NCBI GenBank assembly: GCA_030612705.1
Contig: JAUWNI010000033.1
Location: 1-35,411 of the forward strand
Direction of reading: 5' to 3'
From: Phycisphaerae bacterium
GTDB taxonomy: Bacteria > Planctomycetota > Phycisphaerae > UBA1845 > Fen-1342
DNA: 35,411 bases
Shown here: positions 16,633 to 30,805 of the stretch, piece by piece
Layout of the letters: each line of letters begins with the position of its first letter
Numbering within the stretch: the first letter of the stretch is position 1
Program-made: the position numbers and the translations under genes
Notes under the pieces: generated by a model
What the model was told of the DNA's origin: nothing
Databases searched by the model: none
The model's input: only the letters and a program-made list of their open reading frames with translations

Positions 16633-17073
16633 CTATTCCTGAGGCGATTCACGCCCCGCCCGGCGGGCGTCGAGGAAGGATTGTAGGATTACCTGGGCCG
16701 CCAGGGCGTCGCGGAACTTTTTCCGTTTGGCGGGGGTCAGGCCGGCGGATTGCATGATTTCGTCGGCTTGAAAGCTGCTCAAGCGCTCGTCCCACAGCTC
16801 GACCGGGAGATTTCCCAGCCGACGGAGCTGATCGGCAAAATTCTGTGAAAGTTGTGCCTGAGGACCGAACGAGCCGTCCATATTGAGCGGGAGGCCGACG
16901 ACGAAGGCGTCGATCTCGTTTTTTGATGCCCATTGCACGACCTGCCGGGCGTCTCCGGGAGCGGTTCCGGTCGCCTCAAGCGTGGTCGCCGGTGAAGCAA
17001 TCGACTCACCCGGGTCGCTCAGCGCCAGTCCGATGCGGCGTTTACCGTAGTCGATCCCAAGCCAACGCGACAT
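16633..17073 (-). CDS. ruvX: RuvX/YqgF-family Holliday junction resolvase-like nuclease
   Basis: RNase H-fold protein of 146 residues implicated in pre-16S rRNA 5' processing and Holliday junction resolution. All signature blocks are present: GIDYGKRRIGLA with the first catalytic Asp, VVGLPLNMDGS, DERLSS with the acidic pair, and a final Asp in FRDALAAQVILQSFLD. Length is typical. It is transcribed away from rpoB and convergently with the broken-gene patchwork, and it stands alone. Confidence 0.93.
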   Translation of the reverse strand: MSRWLGIDYGKRRIGLALSDPGESIASPATTLEATGTAPGDARQVVQWASKNEIDAFVVGLPLNMDGSFGPQAQLSQNFADQLRRLGNLPVELWDERLSSFQADEIMQSAGLTPAKRKKFRDALAAQVILQSFLDARRAGRESPQE

Positions 17074-17613
17074 AAGTCCTTTCCAATGCGAGTGTTACGC
17101 GGATTCTACGCAGTCGTGACACGGCGAATAGAGTGCGTCAGATACATGCGTGGGACGATGGTGGATGGGACGGGCGCTCCGCCGTCGAATTGCTCCAACA
17201 GCGTACGAGACGTCCGCTCCACCCGTTAGATAGTGGACTCTCCCACATCAATGATGTACTCTCCCGCAACCGTGATGTTCACTCTGACGAGCGGGCTACC
17301 TCACATTTTCGAGTTTGTCCGGCCTATGAGCAAAATCGGTTCCCATTCGGCGGAAGTCCGTAAAAAAAATCGATAGACGCTTGCCGAACCGTGGATTGTT
17401 ATTATACTAGTACGATTACGAATGGGCTACTAGCCTCATTGAGGGCTGGCGCCTACCGCTTCGGGTGGTCGGAGCGACAAATTAAGCACACGCAGCAATC
17501 AGCAGCGGAGACGTGAAGGCTTGAGCACACGCAATCTCGCTGCAATCCGCAGTATCCCGCCTAGGGAGTTATGAAAGTCATCGGGCTGATGCTTGATCAC
17601 GAGGGCTTCCCGT
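17074..17613. other. Divergent intergenic region and rpoB leader
   Basis: About 540 bp separate ruvX and rpoB. The left 300 bp show no recognisable gene. The right part holds a promoter (17381-17408) and a leader of about 200 bases. The leader contains a 10-bp direct repeat (AGCACACGCA at 17485-17494 and 17524-17533) and a short upstream reading frame (17571-17636). The ribosomal protein genes rplJ and rplL, usually just upstream of rpoB, are absent. Confidence 0.6.
17381..17408 (+). promoter_or_regulatory. rpoB: Candidate sigma-70 promoter for rpoB
   Basis: TTGCCG (17381-17386) and TATACT (17403-17408) are separated by 16 bp in an AT-rich pocket, with a run of eight A residues 11 bp upstream that could act as an UP element. 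The position suits independent transcription of rpoB-GNAT-rpoC. Confidence 0.55.

Positions 17614-17636
<23 letters not shown>
17571..17636 (+). CDS. Possible 21-codon leader peptide overlapping the rpoB start
   Basis: ATG at 17571, closely preceded by AGGGAG, opens a 21-residue frame ([21 protein letters not shown]) that ends at TGA 17634-17636, about 20 bases inside rpoB in another frame. Ribosomes translating it would traverse the rpoB start region, allowing coupling or attenuation. It may be chance; the short spacing of the ribosome-binding site argues against efficient use. Confidence 0.25.
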
Positions 17637-21438
<3,802 letters not shown>

Positions 21439-21465
21439 TCGGCGCAGGCTGCAAGGGATGGCGAG

Positions 21466-21951
21466 ATGGCCGCGGATCCCGACAACCTGAACATCGCGTA
21501 CGGAACCGTCGAGGACACCAATCCTCGGGAGTTGACGCGGTTCTATGAGCGGCTGCGCCACGACATCGTCGCCCAGCCGACTCAGATCGAGAAAATGATG
21601 GCGGCCAGCGCGGCGTTCGTGACCGCCCGGCGCGACGGGGAGCTGATCGGAATCGCCCGTGGCGTCAGCGATGGCCTCCGCGGCTACTTGACCGAGTGCA
21701 AGCTCGACCCGGCTTATCAGGGTCCGGCGGCGGTCACCGGCATGGACGGCCGGATCGAGCACGACGAGCGCGGGATCGCCGCCGAAATGGCTCGACGCGT
21801 GCTCGATGCGATGGTTGCCGCCGGCGTGCGGCGAATCGACGTGCTGGCCTGGGGCACGGAAGTGGATTTTTGCGAAGAGTTGGGTTTCAAACGGCAGGGT
21901 GGTCTGGTTGGTCTCACCATGCAGGCCAAAAACCAGGCCGCAAACGGATAA
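21466..21951 (+). CDS. GNAT-like acetyltransferase between rpoB and rpoC
   Basis: A 161-residue protein with the outline of a GNAT fold: an N-terminal helix pair, a strand VTARRDGELIGIARGVSDG (beta-2/3), LDPAYQG at the start of motif A, the helix GIAAEMARRVLDAMVAAGV, a strand RIDVLAWG, and the final FCEELGFKRQGGL that matches motif B. The acetyl-CoA loop is atypical: about 14 residues (PAAVTGMDGRIEHDER) separate YQG from GIA, where the family usually has a tight QxxGxG/A turn. Substrate and activity are therefore uncertain. The ATG follows AAGGGA at good spacing. The gene is 27 bp after rpoB and 18 bp before rpoC in the same direction, so it is almost certainly co-transcribed with both. Confidence 0.7.
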   Translation: MAADPDNLNIAYGTVEDTNPRELTRFYERLRHDIVAQPTQIEKMMAASAAFVTARRDGELIGIARGVSDGLRGYLTECKLDPAYQGPAAVTGMDGRIEHDERGIAAEMARRVLDAMVAAGVRRIDVLAWGTEVDFCEELGFKRQGGLVGLTMQAKNQAANG

Positions 21952-21969
21952 CGAGAGGGAAGATATCCG

Positions 21970-24900
21970 ATGGCCGATACGGTTTATGATCGAATCAACG
22001 ATTTTTCGGCGGTACGCATTGGACTGGCCTCGCCCAACGACATCCGCGCGTGGTCCTTCGGCGAAGTAAAAAAGCCGGAGACCATCAACTATCGCACCTA
22101 TCGCGCGGAAAAGGACGGCCTCTTCTGTGAACGCATCTTCGGCCCCGAACGGGACTGGGAGTGCTTCTGCGGAAAGTACCGCGGCGTCAAGTACAAAGGT
22201 ATGATCTGCGATCGCTGCGGCGTCAAGGTGACCCACAGCCGCGTGCGCCGCAAACGCATGGGGCACATCAACCTCGCCGCTCCCATCGTGCACATTTGGT
22301 TCTTCAAGTCGATGCCGTCCCGCCTTGGCACGCTGCTCGACGTGAAGACCTCGAACCTGGAGAAGGTCATCTATTTCCAGGAGTACGTGGTCGTCGATCC
22401 CGGCGCTTCGAAGCTCGAACCCAAGCAGCTTCTCACCGAGGAGGAATATCGCCGAGCGGTCGAGGAGTATCGGGACACGGGTTTCCGCGCCATGATGGGA
22501 GCCGAGGCTGTCCGCGAACTGCTGTTGCAGATGGATCCGGCCCAGGTCTCGGCCGAGTTGTACGAGGGGCTCAAGAAAACCAACAGTAAGCAGAAGATCA
22601 AAGACCTTTCGAATCGGCTGAAGTTGATCGAGGCGATGCGGCACAGCGGTAACGAACCGCACTGGCTGGTGCTCGAAGTTATCCCGGTGATTCCGCCCGA
22701 TCTGCGCCCGCTGGTTCTGCTCGACAGCGGCAACTTCGCGACCAGCGACCTGAACGATCTCTATCGCCGAATCATCAACCGTAACAACCGGCTCAAGAAG
22801 CTGATCGACCTGAACGCGCCCGAGGTGATTATCCGTAATGAGAAGCGGATGCTCCAGCAGGCGGTTGATGCTCTGTTCGACAACAACCGTTGCCGCCGGC
22901 CGGTGCTGGGTTCGTCGAACCGCCCGCTCAAGTCGCTGACCGACATGATCAAGGGCAAGCAGGGGCGTTTCCGCGAGAACCTGCTCGGCAAGCGCGTCGA
23001 CTACTCGGCCCGCAGCGTCGTGGTGGTCGGTCCCGAATTGAAGATGCACCAGTGCGGCTTGCCCAAGAAGATCGCGCTCGAGCTCTACCAGCCGTTCATC
23101 ATTCGCAAGCTGCGTGAACGTGGGCTGGCCGACACAATCAAGAGCGCCAAGAAGATGCTCGAACGGCGCGAGCAGCCGATCTGGGACATTCTCGAGGGAG
23201 TGATCTACCAGCATCCGGTTATGCTGAACCGCGCCCCGACCCTGCACCGCATGGGCATCCAGGCCTTCGAGCCGGTGCTGGTCGAGGGTAACGCGATCAA
23301 GATTCACCCATTGGTCTGCAAGGGTTTCAACGCGGACTTCGACGGCGATCAGATGGCGGTCCACCTGCCGCTCTCGATCGAGGCCCAGGCCGAGACGCAC
23401 GTGCTGATGATGAGCACGCACAACATCTTTAGCCCGGCCAACGGCGCGCCCAACACGCCCGCGACACAGGACATCGTCATGGGCATCTTTTACGTGACCT
23501 GCGATCATGCCGGCGAAACAGGCACGCGGGAGCCGGGCAAGGAACTGGCCTTCGCCTCGATCGAAGAGGCTTTAATCGCCTTGTACAGTGAGAAGATCGG
23601 GATCCATGCCCGGATTCGCGTTCGCATCCCCCACAAGGAAATCATCAACGGGCAAACCGAGAGCGCCCAGCCCACGCCGGAAAACGGCGTCGTCCTGACC
23701 ACGGTCGGGCGTTGTATCCTCAACGACGCGCTCCATCCGGAGTTGCCCTTTTACAACTACCCGCTCTCGCAGAAGGGTTCGGCCCGCGTCATCGCCGATT
23801 GCCACGAGCGGCTCGGGCGCAAGGCGACGGTCGAGTTGCTCGACAGCGTCAAGACCCTCGGCTTCCAGCGCAGCACGCTGGCGGGCCTGTCGATCGGCCT
23901 GACCGACCTGCGCATCCCCGACAGCAAACCCAAGATCCTCGACGCCGCCCAGAAGGTGGTTGATCGCGTCGAGAAGAACTACTCCAACGGCGTGATCACC
24001 CCGATGGAACGTCACAACCAGTTAATTGACATCTGGGTCCACGCCCGCGAGCGCGTCACCAAGGAGATGATGAAGGCGCTGGAGACTGATTGGCGGCTCG
24101 ACGACGGCCGCGAAACGCAGCCCGACGATGCCAAGGGCAAACCCTACCTCAACCCGATTTTCCTGATGAGTGACTCGGGGGCGCGCGGTTCGGTCGACCA
24201 GATTCGGCAGTTGGCCGGCATGCGGGCCCTGATGGCCAAACCCTCCGGCGAGATCATCGAGGCGCCGATCAAGTCAAACTTCCGCGAAGGCCTCTCGGTG
24301 CTGGAGTACTTCAGCTCCACGCACGGCGCGCGGAAGGGCCTGGCCGACACCGCCCTGAAGACCGCCGACTCGGGTTACCTTACGCGAAAGCTGGCCGACG
24401 TCGCCCAGAACGTCATCATCACCCAACACGATTGCGGCACGATCGAGGGGGGCACGAAGAGCACGATCTACAAGGGCGAAGAAGTCGACGTGAAGCTCTC
24501 CCAGCTCATCGTCGGACGCGTTGCCCGCGACACGATCCGCCATCCCGTCACCGATGAGATCATCATCCGCGAGAACGAGCTCTTCACGCAGGAGATCGCC
24601 CGCCGGATCGAGGACAAGCCGGAGGACGGGGGTTTGGGGCTCGACAGCGTTCGCGTCCGCAGCCCGCTGACGTGCGAGGCCGAACTGGGCATCTGCGCCC
24701 TGTGTTACGGGGCCGATCTCTCCACCGGGCACTTGGTCGAGGAAGGGCTCGCGGTCGGCATCATCGCCGCCCAGTCGATTGGCGAACCCGGCACCCAGTT
24801 GACCATGCGGACGTTCCACACCGGCGGAGTGGCCTCGCACGCCATCGTTGAAAACAATATTACCAACACGTACGCCGGCACGGTCGTTTATCACAACCTC

Positions 24901-26370
24901 AACGCCGTCGAAATGACCGACGAGGGAACCGAACGGAGGATCTTCCGCGTTCTGAAACGCAACGGCGAAATCGCGATCAACGACGACAAGGGCCGCGAGT
25001 TGGAACGCTACAAAGTGCCTTATGGGGCCGCGGTGCTGCACATCCATGATGAGAAGGTCGGTGCCCGCGAAGTTCTCGTGCAATGGGACACACACTTCAC
25101 GCCGATGCTCGCCGAGGCCAAGGGCTTCGTACGCTTCCAGGACGTGATCGAAGGCGAGACGGTCCGCACCGAACAGGAAGGCAAACCCGACAGCAAGTGG
25201 ATTGTGATCGAGCACAAGGGCGACAAGCACCCGCGAATTATCATCGAGGACAAACAGGGCAAGATCCTCGACTTCCACCACCTGCCCGCCAAGGCCCGCA
25301 TCGAGGTCTCCGAGGGGGACCCGATCACGCCCGGCGGCCTGCTCGCACGCCAGCCGCGAGAAATCTCCGGCACGCAGGATATCACCGGCGGCCTGCCTCG
25401 CGTCACCGAAATCTTCGAAGCCCGCAAACCCAAAGAGCCGGCCACGATGGCCGAAATCTCCGGCACGGTCGAGCTCAGCACCGATAAACGCCGCGGCAAG
25501 ATGACCGTCGTCATCCGCTCCGAGTCGGGCATGGAAAAGGAGCACCACGTCGCCCAGGACAAGCACCTGCTGGTCCACGCCGGCGACTACATCGAGGCCG
25601 GCACCCCGCTGATCGAGGGACCGCTCATCCCGCACGACATCCTTCGGATCAACGGCGAGGAGGACTTGCAACGCTACCTGCTCAAGGAAATCCAGGCCGT
25701 CTACCGCCAGCAGAACGTCACCATCAATGACAAGCACGTCGAGATCATCATGTGCCAGATGCTGCGCAAGGTGAAGGTCGAGGCCGAGGGCGACTCATCC
25801 TTCCTCCCCAAGGATGTGGCCGACAAGTTCCGCTTCCGAATCGAGAACAACCGCCTCGCCCACAGCGTAAAGGTCTCCGACTCCGGCGATACCGACTTCG
25901 AGGTCGGGCAGGTTGTCCTCAAGGAAGACTTCGTCGCTAAAAACGACGAGGTCGAGGCCGACGACGGCGAGCCCGCCAAGGGCCGCAAACCAAAGCCCGC
26001 CACCGGCCGAACACTCCTGCTCGGGATCACCAAGGCCAGCCTGCAAAGCGAGTCGTTCATCTCGGCCGCCTCCTTCCAGGAGACCACCAAGGTGCTCACA
26101 CTGGCGGCGATCGGGGGCCAGGAAGACCACCTGGTCGGCCTCAAGGAAAACGTCATCCTCGGACGACTGATCCCCGCCGGCACCGGTTTCCACAGTTACC
26201 AGGACATCAAGCTCAAGTACGCCGACGAACCGGTCGAGCTGCCCGCCGCTACGATCATGGAGCAAATCGGCGAGGTTCCCCCGCCCGTACTACCAAGTAT
26301 CACGCCCGTCGAAGCCGGTAAAACCACCGAGGGGGCCGGAATCGCCCCGCTGGGCACTTCAGGAACTTAG
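21970..26370 (+). CDS. rpoC: DNA-directed RNA polymerase beta' subunit
   Basis: Catalytic core subunit, 1466 residues. The N-terminal zinc ribbon is Cys65, Cys67, Cys80 and Cys83 (CFCGKYR, CDRCG). The magnesium-binding NADFDGD has Asp456, Asp458 and Asp460. The second zinc site is Cys822, Cys902, Cys909 and Cys912 ([19 protein letters not shown]). The bridge/trigger region is present ([17 protein letters not shown]). The C-terminal tail ends in a Pro/Thr/Gly-rich stretch. ATG 21970 follows GAGAGGGAAG. It is the last gene of the rpoB-GNAT-rpoC unit and is followed by a stem-loop at 26395-26435. Confidence 0.98.
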   Translation: MADTVYDRINDFSAVRIGLASPNDIRAWSFGEVKKPETINYRTYRAEKDGLFCERIFGPERDWECFCGKYRGVKYKGMICDRCGVKVTHSRVRRKRMGHINLAAPIVHIWFFKSMPSRLGTLLDVKTSNLEKVIYFQEYVVVDPGASKLEPKQLLTEEEYRRAVEEYRDTGFRAMMGAEAVRELLLQMDPAQVSAELYEGLKKTNSKQKIKDLSNRLKLIEAMRHSGNEPHWLVLEVIPVIPPDLRPLVLLDSGNFATSDLNDLYRRIINRNNRLKKLIDLNAPEVIIRNEKRMLQQAVDALFDNNRCRRPVLGSSNRPLKSLTDMIKGKQGRFRENLLGKRVDYSARSVVVVGPELKMHQCGLPKKIALELYQPFIIRKLRERGLADTIKSAKKMLERREQPIWDILEGVIYQHPVMLNRAPTLHRMGIQAFEPVLVEGNAIKIHPLVCKGFNADFDGDQMAVHLPLSIEAQAETHVLMMSTHNIFSPANGAPNTPATQDIVMGIFYVTCDHAGETGTREPGKELAFASIEEALIALYSEKIGIHARIRVRIPHKEIINGQTESAQPTPENGVVLTTVGRCILNDALHPELPFYNYPLSQKGSARVIADCHERLGRKATVELLDSVKTLGFQRSTLAGLSIGLTDLRIPDSKPKILDAAQKVVDRVEKNYSNGVITPMERHNQLIDIWVHARERVTKEMMKALETDWRLDDGRETQPDDAKGKPYLNPIFLMSDSGARGSVDQIRQLAGMRALMAKPSGEIIEAPIKSNFREGLSVLEYFSSTHGARKGLADTALKTADSGYLTRKLADVAQNVIITQHDCGTIEGGTKSTIYKGEEVDVKLSQLIVGRVARDTIRHPVTDEIIIRENELFTQEIARRIEDKPEDGGLGLDSVRVRSPLTCEAELGICALCYGADLSTGHLVEEGLAVGIIAAQSIGEPGTQLTMRTFHTGGVASHAIVENNITNTYAGTVVYHNLNAVEMTDEGTERRIFRVLKRNGEIAINDDKGRELERYKVPYGAAVLHIHDEKVGAREVLVQWDTHFTPMLAEAKGFVRFQDVIEGETVRTEQEGKPDSKWIVIEHKGDKHPRIIIEDKQGKILDFHHLPAKARIEVSEGDPITPGGLLARQPREISGTQDITGGLPRVTEIFEARKPKEPATMAEISGTVELSTDKRRGKMTVVIRSESGMEKEHHVAQDKHLLVHAGDYIEAGTPLIEGPLIPHDILRINGEEDLQRYLLKEIQAVYRQQNVTINDKHVEIIMCQMLRKVKVEAEGDSSFLPKDVADKFRFRIENNRLAHSVKVSDSGDTDFEVGQVVLKEDFVAKNDEVEADDGEPAKGRKPKPATGRTLLLGITKASLQSESFISAASFQETTKVLTLAAIGGQEDHLVGLKENVILGRLIPAGTGFHSYQDIKLKYADEPVELPAATIMEQIGEVPPPVLPSITPVEAGKTTEGAGIAPLGTSGT

Positions 26371-26394
26371 CGGATTGCGGAACGCGGATTGGGG

Positions 26395-26435
26395 GATTCG
26401 AGGGTTCGGTCGAGAAGTGCCTGAACCCTCGAATC
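26395..26435 (+). terminator. Stem-loop after rpoC
   Basis: A perfect 13-bp stem (26395-26407 with 26423-26435) with a 15-base loop is followed by a T-rich stretch (TTTGAATTCTTC). It starts 25 bp after the rpoC stop. The T tract is interrupted, so termination strength is uncertain. Confidence 0.65.
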
Positions 26436-26474
26436 TTTGAATTCTTCAATCTTTGAATCCTCGCCACTTCTCAC

Positions 26475-27233
26475 ATGATCTATGTCGTCCTACCAATCGC
26501 CGCGCTTCTGACCGCCACACTCTCCGGCATCATCGGCATGGGCGGCGGCATGTTGCTGCTCGCGACGATGTTCTGCTTCATGTCGCACGCCGAGGCGATT
26601 CCGGCTCACGCCACCGTCCAACTCATCAGCAACTCCACCCGTACCGTAGCTTTCCTCCGGCACGTTGACTGGCGCACCGTCGGACGGTTCCTGCTCGGTA
26701 TGTTTCCCGGCAGCTTTGCCGGGTTGATTCTGCTGAATTGGTTCGGCGAGCCGGGCCGGGCCGAGCCCTGGCTCAAGTTGCTGGTCGGCGTCTACATTCT
26801 CGGGTCGCTGCTGGTTCCACGACCCTCCAAACGGGAGCATGCGTCGAAATGGTGGGATTTCCCGCTGCTCGGCCTTGCCGCCGGGACCGCCGCATTCACG
26901 GTCGGCGCCGTGGGGCCGCTGATCGCCCCGATGTTTGCCCGCCGAAACTTCGTCAAGGAACGCTTGGTCGCGACCAAGGCCCTATGCCAGTCGTTCACTC
27001 ACATTGCCAAGATTCCGGGCTTCTTGTATCTGCGCTCGTACGATAATCTCGAAGCGTTGGGCGCGGTCACACTCGTGATGGCTCTGCTGGTCATCCCCGG
27101 AACCCTGCTCGGCAAGCGGCTGCTCAAGCACGTTTCCGAGCAACGCTTCGTGCAGCTCTACCGGTTTGCCCTGCTGGTTGCTGGATTGAAGGTGCTTTTG
27201 GCCGACGGCCTGCGGCCGTTGCTGCGCGACTAA
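26475..27233 (+). CDS. TSUP family (TauE/SafE) inner-membrane exporter/permease
   Basis: A 252-residue polytopic protein with about seven or eight predicted membrane helices, beginning directly in the membrane (MIYVVLPIAALLTATLSG). Two related halves carry the family's glycine-rich turns: GIIGMGGGMLLL at residues 18-29 and TAAFTVGAVGPLIAPMF at about 137-153, the second followed by VATKALCQSF. Members move sulfite, sulfoacetate, taurine-derived or other organic anions, and the substrate here cannot be told. The ATG has no evident ribosome-binding site. The gene follows the rpoC stem-loop and converges on the protease gene at 27344-29710. Confidence 0.85.
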   Translation: MIYVVLPIAALLTATLSGIIGMGGGMLLLATMFCFMSHAEAIPAHATVQLISNSTRTVAFLRHVDWRTVGRFLLGMFPGSFAGLILLNWFGEPGRAEPWLKLLVGVYILGSLLVPRPSKREHASKWWDFPLLGLAAGTAAFTVGAVGPLIAPMFARRNFVKERLVATKALCQSFTHIAKIPGFLYLRSYDNLEALGAVTLVMALLVIPGTLLGKRLLKHVSEQRFVQLYRFALLVAGLKVLLADGLRPLLRD

Positions 27234-27263
27234 CGACTCGATCGATTACGCGTGAAAAACGAT

Positions 27264-27291
27264 GGGCCGCCCGAATGATCTCGAGCGGCCC
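27264..27291. terminator. Hairpin between convergent genes
   Basis: A 7-bp GC stem (27264-27270 with 27285-27291) with a 14-base loop lies in the 110-bp gap between two convergent genes. There is no T tract on either side, so factor-independent termination is doubtful. Confidence 0.3.
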
Positions 27292-27343
27292 GATCCCCAT
27301 TCGTCAGCAGACCACACGCGCCGCCGACGATGGGAAGCGCTTC

Positions 27344-29710
27344 TTACTCACACACGGTGCCGTAGACGCTCAGCAGTGCGGCCAGATCGGCCAGATCCAC
27401 ATCTCCATCGCCGTCCAGGTCGCCGTCTTCGTACGTTGCTCCGCTGGTCGTACCATAGTTGGCGAGTAACTGCGCCAAGTCGGCGAGGTCGACGTCGTTG
27501 TCGCCGTCCAGGTCGCCGAAGCAGTCGGGGCCCTCCTCGCAGCTCAAGGTGATGACGTAGAAGGCGTCGAGGCCGGACTCGTTGATGCTTTGCGGATCGG
27601 CGTCGTTGGTCGTGAAGCGTAGCCGCATGGTCGAGGTCAGCGTTACGCCGGCCGCGTCCAGGTCGGCCTGTTCGATCACGTGACTCCGCCAATTCAGCCC
27701 GCCGCCGGTGTCGTGCCGGGCGATTTCGATCCAGGTTCCCACGCCGTCGTTGCTGTTGATTTCTATCAGCAGTCGATCGACGCCGCCGGGATTGTCGGTC
27801 AGATAGAGATAGTAGTCGTAACCGATCGCGATGTTGCCGGTGGACATGTCGATCGTCGGCGAAGTCAGGCGCACCGCCCCGTCGTCCACGTCCGTGTTGC
27901 CGTACTGATTTTGCGTGAGGTAGCACCGGCCGCTGCCGTCGGAGTCGGACATGGGATCATAGTCCCAGCCCGGGTCATTGACCGGCACGCCGCGCTGCCA
28001 GTCGCCGCTGCTCGCCCCGAGGTTCTCCGCCGTCCAGCCCTGATCGGTCTCAAAGTCGTCCGCGAACACCGTCACCGGTTCTCCGACCAGCGCGTCGTAA
28101 ACCGTGTTCGGAGCATCCGCCGGGCTCCTCACCGTCGTCCCGCCGTCGCCCGCGGCACTGAAGTAATACTCCGGGGTGGCGTCACAGTCGGCCGGCGGCA
28201 GCGTGGCGTAAAAGTTGCCTCCTCGTTCCGTCAAGGGGGACGTCAGGTAATCGCCGCCGTCGTAGCGGTAGTGCAGCAGCGCCGTCCCCGGCACATACAC
28301 CTCCGCGTCGTCCATAATCTCGACCGCGATCGTAGTCGCGATACCCGGGTCGAGATACTCGGGTAAACCGTCGGGGAAAGCGTAACTCAGCGCTCGGTAT
28401 TCCGTGGCCAGGCCCTTGATGCAGAAGTTGGCCGTGTCGTTGAAGTCATACAAATCGTCCCACGTCGGACCGTTGCGGTAGTAGCTCTCGCCCGGGCTAG
28501 CCGCCGAATCGACCCACACCCGCGCCGACGAGCCCAGCAAAACCGGGACCTCCGAACTCCGGTCATACGGATGACCACCCGCCGACAACTCCAGATAAAT
28601 ATAGAATTCGTCCCCAGGCGTCAGCGCGACGGGCATATCCAAATCAACCGTGTGGTAGCCCGTGTACTCGAAAGAGCCGGATTGGGTCGCAAGCTCGTCC
28701 AGCAACTCGCCGCCTTCAAAACGGTCGTAGATAATCACCGTGTAGTTGACATTATCCGTGGCGGTGAAAAAGCCGACCGCTCGAACCATGTCTGAATCGG
28801 CGGCGACAAAGGCGCTAAAAGCCTCGCTATAACCCTCCAGCGTATCGCGCCAGCCGTGATAGTCGTGATAGTAGATGCGGTCGTAAGCCAACGGCTCGAC
28901 GTCCTGGAACGACACCGCGCCCATCTGCGGCTCCTGGCAGCACCACTTGTCATAGTAGGAGATCCAGAAGTAGCCGCTGTAACCCCAGCCGCTACCCCAA
29001 CTGTTCTTGCAGATCCACGCGCCGGGCAACGGGGCCTGCGTGTTGTGGTTGTCGTCCCAGCCCACGATGCCGATCGCGTGGTTCGGCAGCATCGAGCTGC
29101 TCGGCGGCTGGTAATGGTTATAGCCGGACATGAACGAGCCGTCGTAAGCCATGCACGTGCCCATCACACCTTCGCTCATGATCTTGTTCTTGATCAGGTC
29201 GATGTTGCTCAGGTCCGCGCCGGCCACGTACCACTCGATGTGCCGCGGATAGTAATAATGAAAACTGGGATCCCACCGAAGTGGCGGCGTGTCGTACGAT
29301 TGTCCGTCGATGTCGCGCACGGCGCCCTCGCCCCGCGTGATATATGCCGACCCTACCCGGTAGTCGCCGCCCATGTGGACTTCGAGTCCGCCCCCGCTGG
29401 GCGGGACGCGGTCGTCGTTATTGTGCTGGTTGAACCCGTTCCACCAGTCGAGGTGGTATTCCGCCAAATCGGGCTCGCCGCTCTCGCCGGCGTTTGTCCA
29501 GGCCCCGGTCATCATCAGGTTGCCTTCGATCGCGGCCATGATGCCGTGCGTCCAGCAGGTACCGCCTTGCTGGTTTTTTACGCTGGTGACGTAGTTCTCG
29601 CCGTTCACGTCGCGCAGGTCGAACGAACTGGGCGGGTCCGCCAGCGCGACCGCGGCAAGCGCGATGAAAGTGCAAAAGATTCCCCAGCGTCTGGTCCACA
29701 TGTGCGACAT
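27344..29710 (-). CDS. Secreted papain-like (C1A) cysteine protease with lectin-like domain and dockerin-like tail
   Basis: Signal peptide at residues 1-24 (cleavage likely after ALA), then a C1A peptidase domain at about 28-270. The catalytic residues are Cys52 (QQGGTCWTHG), His211 (LPNHAIGIVGW) and Asn236 (ICKNSWGSGWG), with Gln47 as the oxyanion residue. One residue is missing between Gln and Cys compared with papain, removing the usual disulfide Cys. A beta-sandwich lectin-like domain follows (about 275-420), then further beta domains and two dockerin/EF-hand-like motifs (CFGDLDGDNDVDLADLAQLL, GDLDGDGDVDLADLAALL). The start at 29710 (MSHMWTRRWG) has AAAGGAGGG eight bases upstream; a longer frame to 29767 is unlikely. 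Probably a surface or extracellular protease. Partners for the tail are unknown. Confidence 0.9.
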   Translation of the reverse strand: MSHMWTRRWGIFCTFIALAAVALADPPSSFDLRDVNGENYVTSVKNQQGGTCWTHGIMAAIEGNLMMTGAWTNAGESGEPDLAEYHLDWWNGFNQHNNDDRVPPSGGGLEVHMGGDYRVGSAYITRGEGAVRDIDGQSYDTPPLRWDPSFHYYYPRHIEWYVAGADLSNIDLIKNKIMSEGVMGTCMAYDGSFMSGYNHYQPPSSSMLPNHAIGIVGWDDNHNTQAPLPGAWICKNSWGSGWGYSGYFWISYYDKWCCQEPQMGAVSFQDVEPLAYDRIYYHDYHGWRDTLEGYSEAFSAFVAADSDMVRAVGFFTATDNVNYTVIIYDRFEGGELLDELATQSGSFEYTGYHTVDLDMPVALTPGDEFYIYLELSAGGHPYDRSSEVPVLLGSSARVWVDSAASPGESYYRNGPTWDDLYDFNDTANFCIKGLATEYRALSYAFPDGLPEYLDPGIATTIAVEIMDDAEVYVPGTALLHYRYDGGDYLTSPLTERGGNFYATLPPADCDATPEYYFSAAGDGGTTVRSPADAPNTVYDALVGEPVTVFADDFETDQGWTAENLGASSGDWQRGVPVNDPGWDYDPMSDSDGSGRCYLTQNQYGNTDVDDGAVRLTSPTIDMSTGNIAIGYDYYLYLTDNPGGVDRLLIEINSNDGVGTWIEIARHDTGGGLNWRSHVIEQADLDAAGVTLTSTMRLRFTTNDADPQSINESGLDAFYVITLSCEEGPDCFGDLDGDNDVDLADLAQLLANYGTTSGATYEDGDLDGDGDVDLADLAALLSVYGTVCE

Positions 29711-30208
29711 GTCACTTACCCTCCTTTGGCTTTGAAAACACGCCACGCCGACTCCTCGGCGTCGCATTCGTCAAGCTGTAAACATTCAATACCGGTTTAT
29801 CTTGAACGGGATGCGCTCGTGTTTCGCTTCGCGACATCCCCTCTACATAATTCTCGCGGTTGCGGACCGCTTTTTCAAGGAGTTTGTTGTAGTCGGATTG
29901 TGAGCATTCAGCGGTCAGCAATCAGCGATCAGCCGAAAGACGAGCGCCGGCGACCAAATTTCGCAAATAACGTGTTATTGAGAGCGGCACGGAAACACGA
30001 CCAAGGCAAGGCACCTGCCCGTCCTACAACGCGAATGGCTGACCGCTGAAAGCTGATTGCTGAAAGCTTGTTGCAAACGGCTGAATTATTACGTCGGATT
30101 TTACAAGCCGGACGCGGGGGCTCGCGCGATGCGGAAAGCTTAACCGTATGCGCACCTGCATCGGTGCGAGTAATAACTGTTGTTGGGATAAGGGCTTACG
30201 TGGGTGGG
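29711..30208. other. Intergenic region with CAGC-type repeats
   Basis: This 498-bp stretch has no convincing gene. It contains related inverted tracts built on CAGCGGTCAGC and CAATCAGC units (29908-29939 and 30037-30067), a low-complexity repeat type. The promoter of the secreted protease should lie near 29740-29880, but no clear -35/-10 pair was identified. Confidence 0.5.
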
Positions 30209-30412
30209 TCAGCGGGTTTGCCACTGCGTCAGCCGATATTGACGATTCACCAGCCAAAGCGTGTCCCAATCATCGGCCATTTGACGTAAGTCCATGTCGA
30301 CGGATTGGCGAAAAGCGTTGACACGCTCCGCCTTACTCTTGACGACGCCGCTGCCACAGCCAACCAGGACCGACAAACCGATCAGCATACCGAATAACAC
30401 GCCTTTGCGCAT
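30209..30412 (-). CDS. Small lipoprotein
   Basis: A 67-residue protein with a type II signal peptide: MRKGVLFGMLIGLSVLVGC, with lipobox LVGC and lipidated Cys19. The mature part of about 49 residues is amphipathic and helix-like (AERVNAFRQSVDMDLRQMAD) with several Trp. The ATG follows AAAGGTG at normal spacing. The family was not recognised; small membrane-anchored lipoproteins of this kind are common and often uncharacterised. Confidence 0.75.
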   Translation of the reverse strand: MRKGVLFGMLIGLSVLVGCGSGVVKSKAERVNAFRQSVDMDLRQMADDWDTLWLVNRQYRLTQWQTR

Positions 30413-30574
30413 GTGACACCTTTCTGTTATTCGCTCCTGCGTTCCCTATGATAGTTTCGGGGCCGCCACGTGGAATGTCAACCTCGGAACCTGCCCTCGG
30501 CGTTATTTGGTAGTGGGTCAGTTTGAAGAAAGCTCCCCGAAACGTCGGCGCCGTTCATATGCCATACTACGGGC

Positions 30575-30805
30575 ATGGGAAAGCGAAGGCCGAAACGGCC
30601 GCGTGATCTAAACCGACTCGCCGAGAGCATAGCTGACGATGCAACGTCCGAGGAGGTTGTCGAAAATGAAGAGGAGCCTCGCGGACGCGCCGGGGGCTTG
30701 ATGGGCTGCAATGCGCGGGCTGACAATCTCACCCCAGGGCAGCGCCGGAAAACTGCAAGAAAGGCAGCCGAAGCCAGATGGTCGCGGCGGGCTAAGAATA
30801 AGTAG
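30575..30805 (+). CDS. Small basic protein with GGxxxRAxxLTPxQR motif
   Basis: A 76-residue protein. Residues 1-14 are strongly basic, 15-35 acidic, and the C-terminal part reads GRAGGLMGCNARADNLTPGQ, then RRKTARKAAEARWSRRAKNK. This resembles a widespread small-protein motif (GGKARAxxLTPEQRxxIAxxAAxARW) of unknown function, which looks nucleic-acid binding by charge. There is no obvious ribosome-binding site. Its 3' end overlaps the convergent antitoxin gene by 14 bp. Confidence 0.6.
   Translation: MGKRRPKRPRDLNRLAESIADDATSEEVVENEEEPRGRAGGLMGCNARADNLTPGQRRKTARKAAEARWSRRAKNK

Noticed and set aside
24274-25737. 487-codon minus-strand frame inside rpoC
   Set aside because: Shadow of rpoC with no domain or ribosome-binding site.
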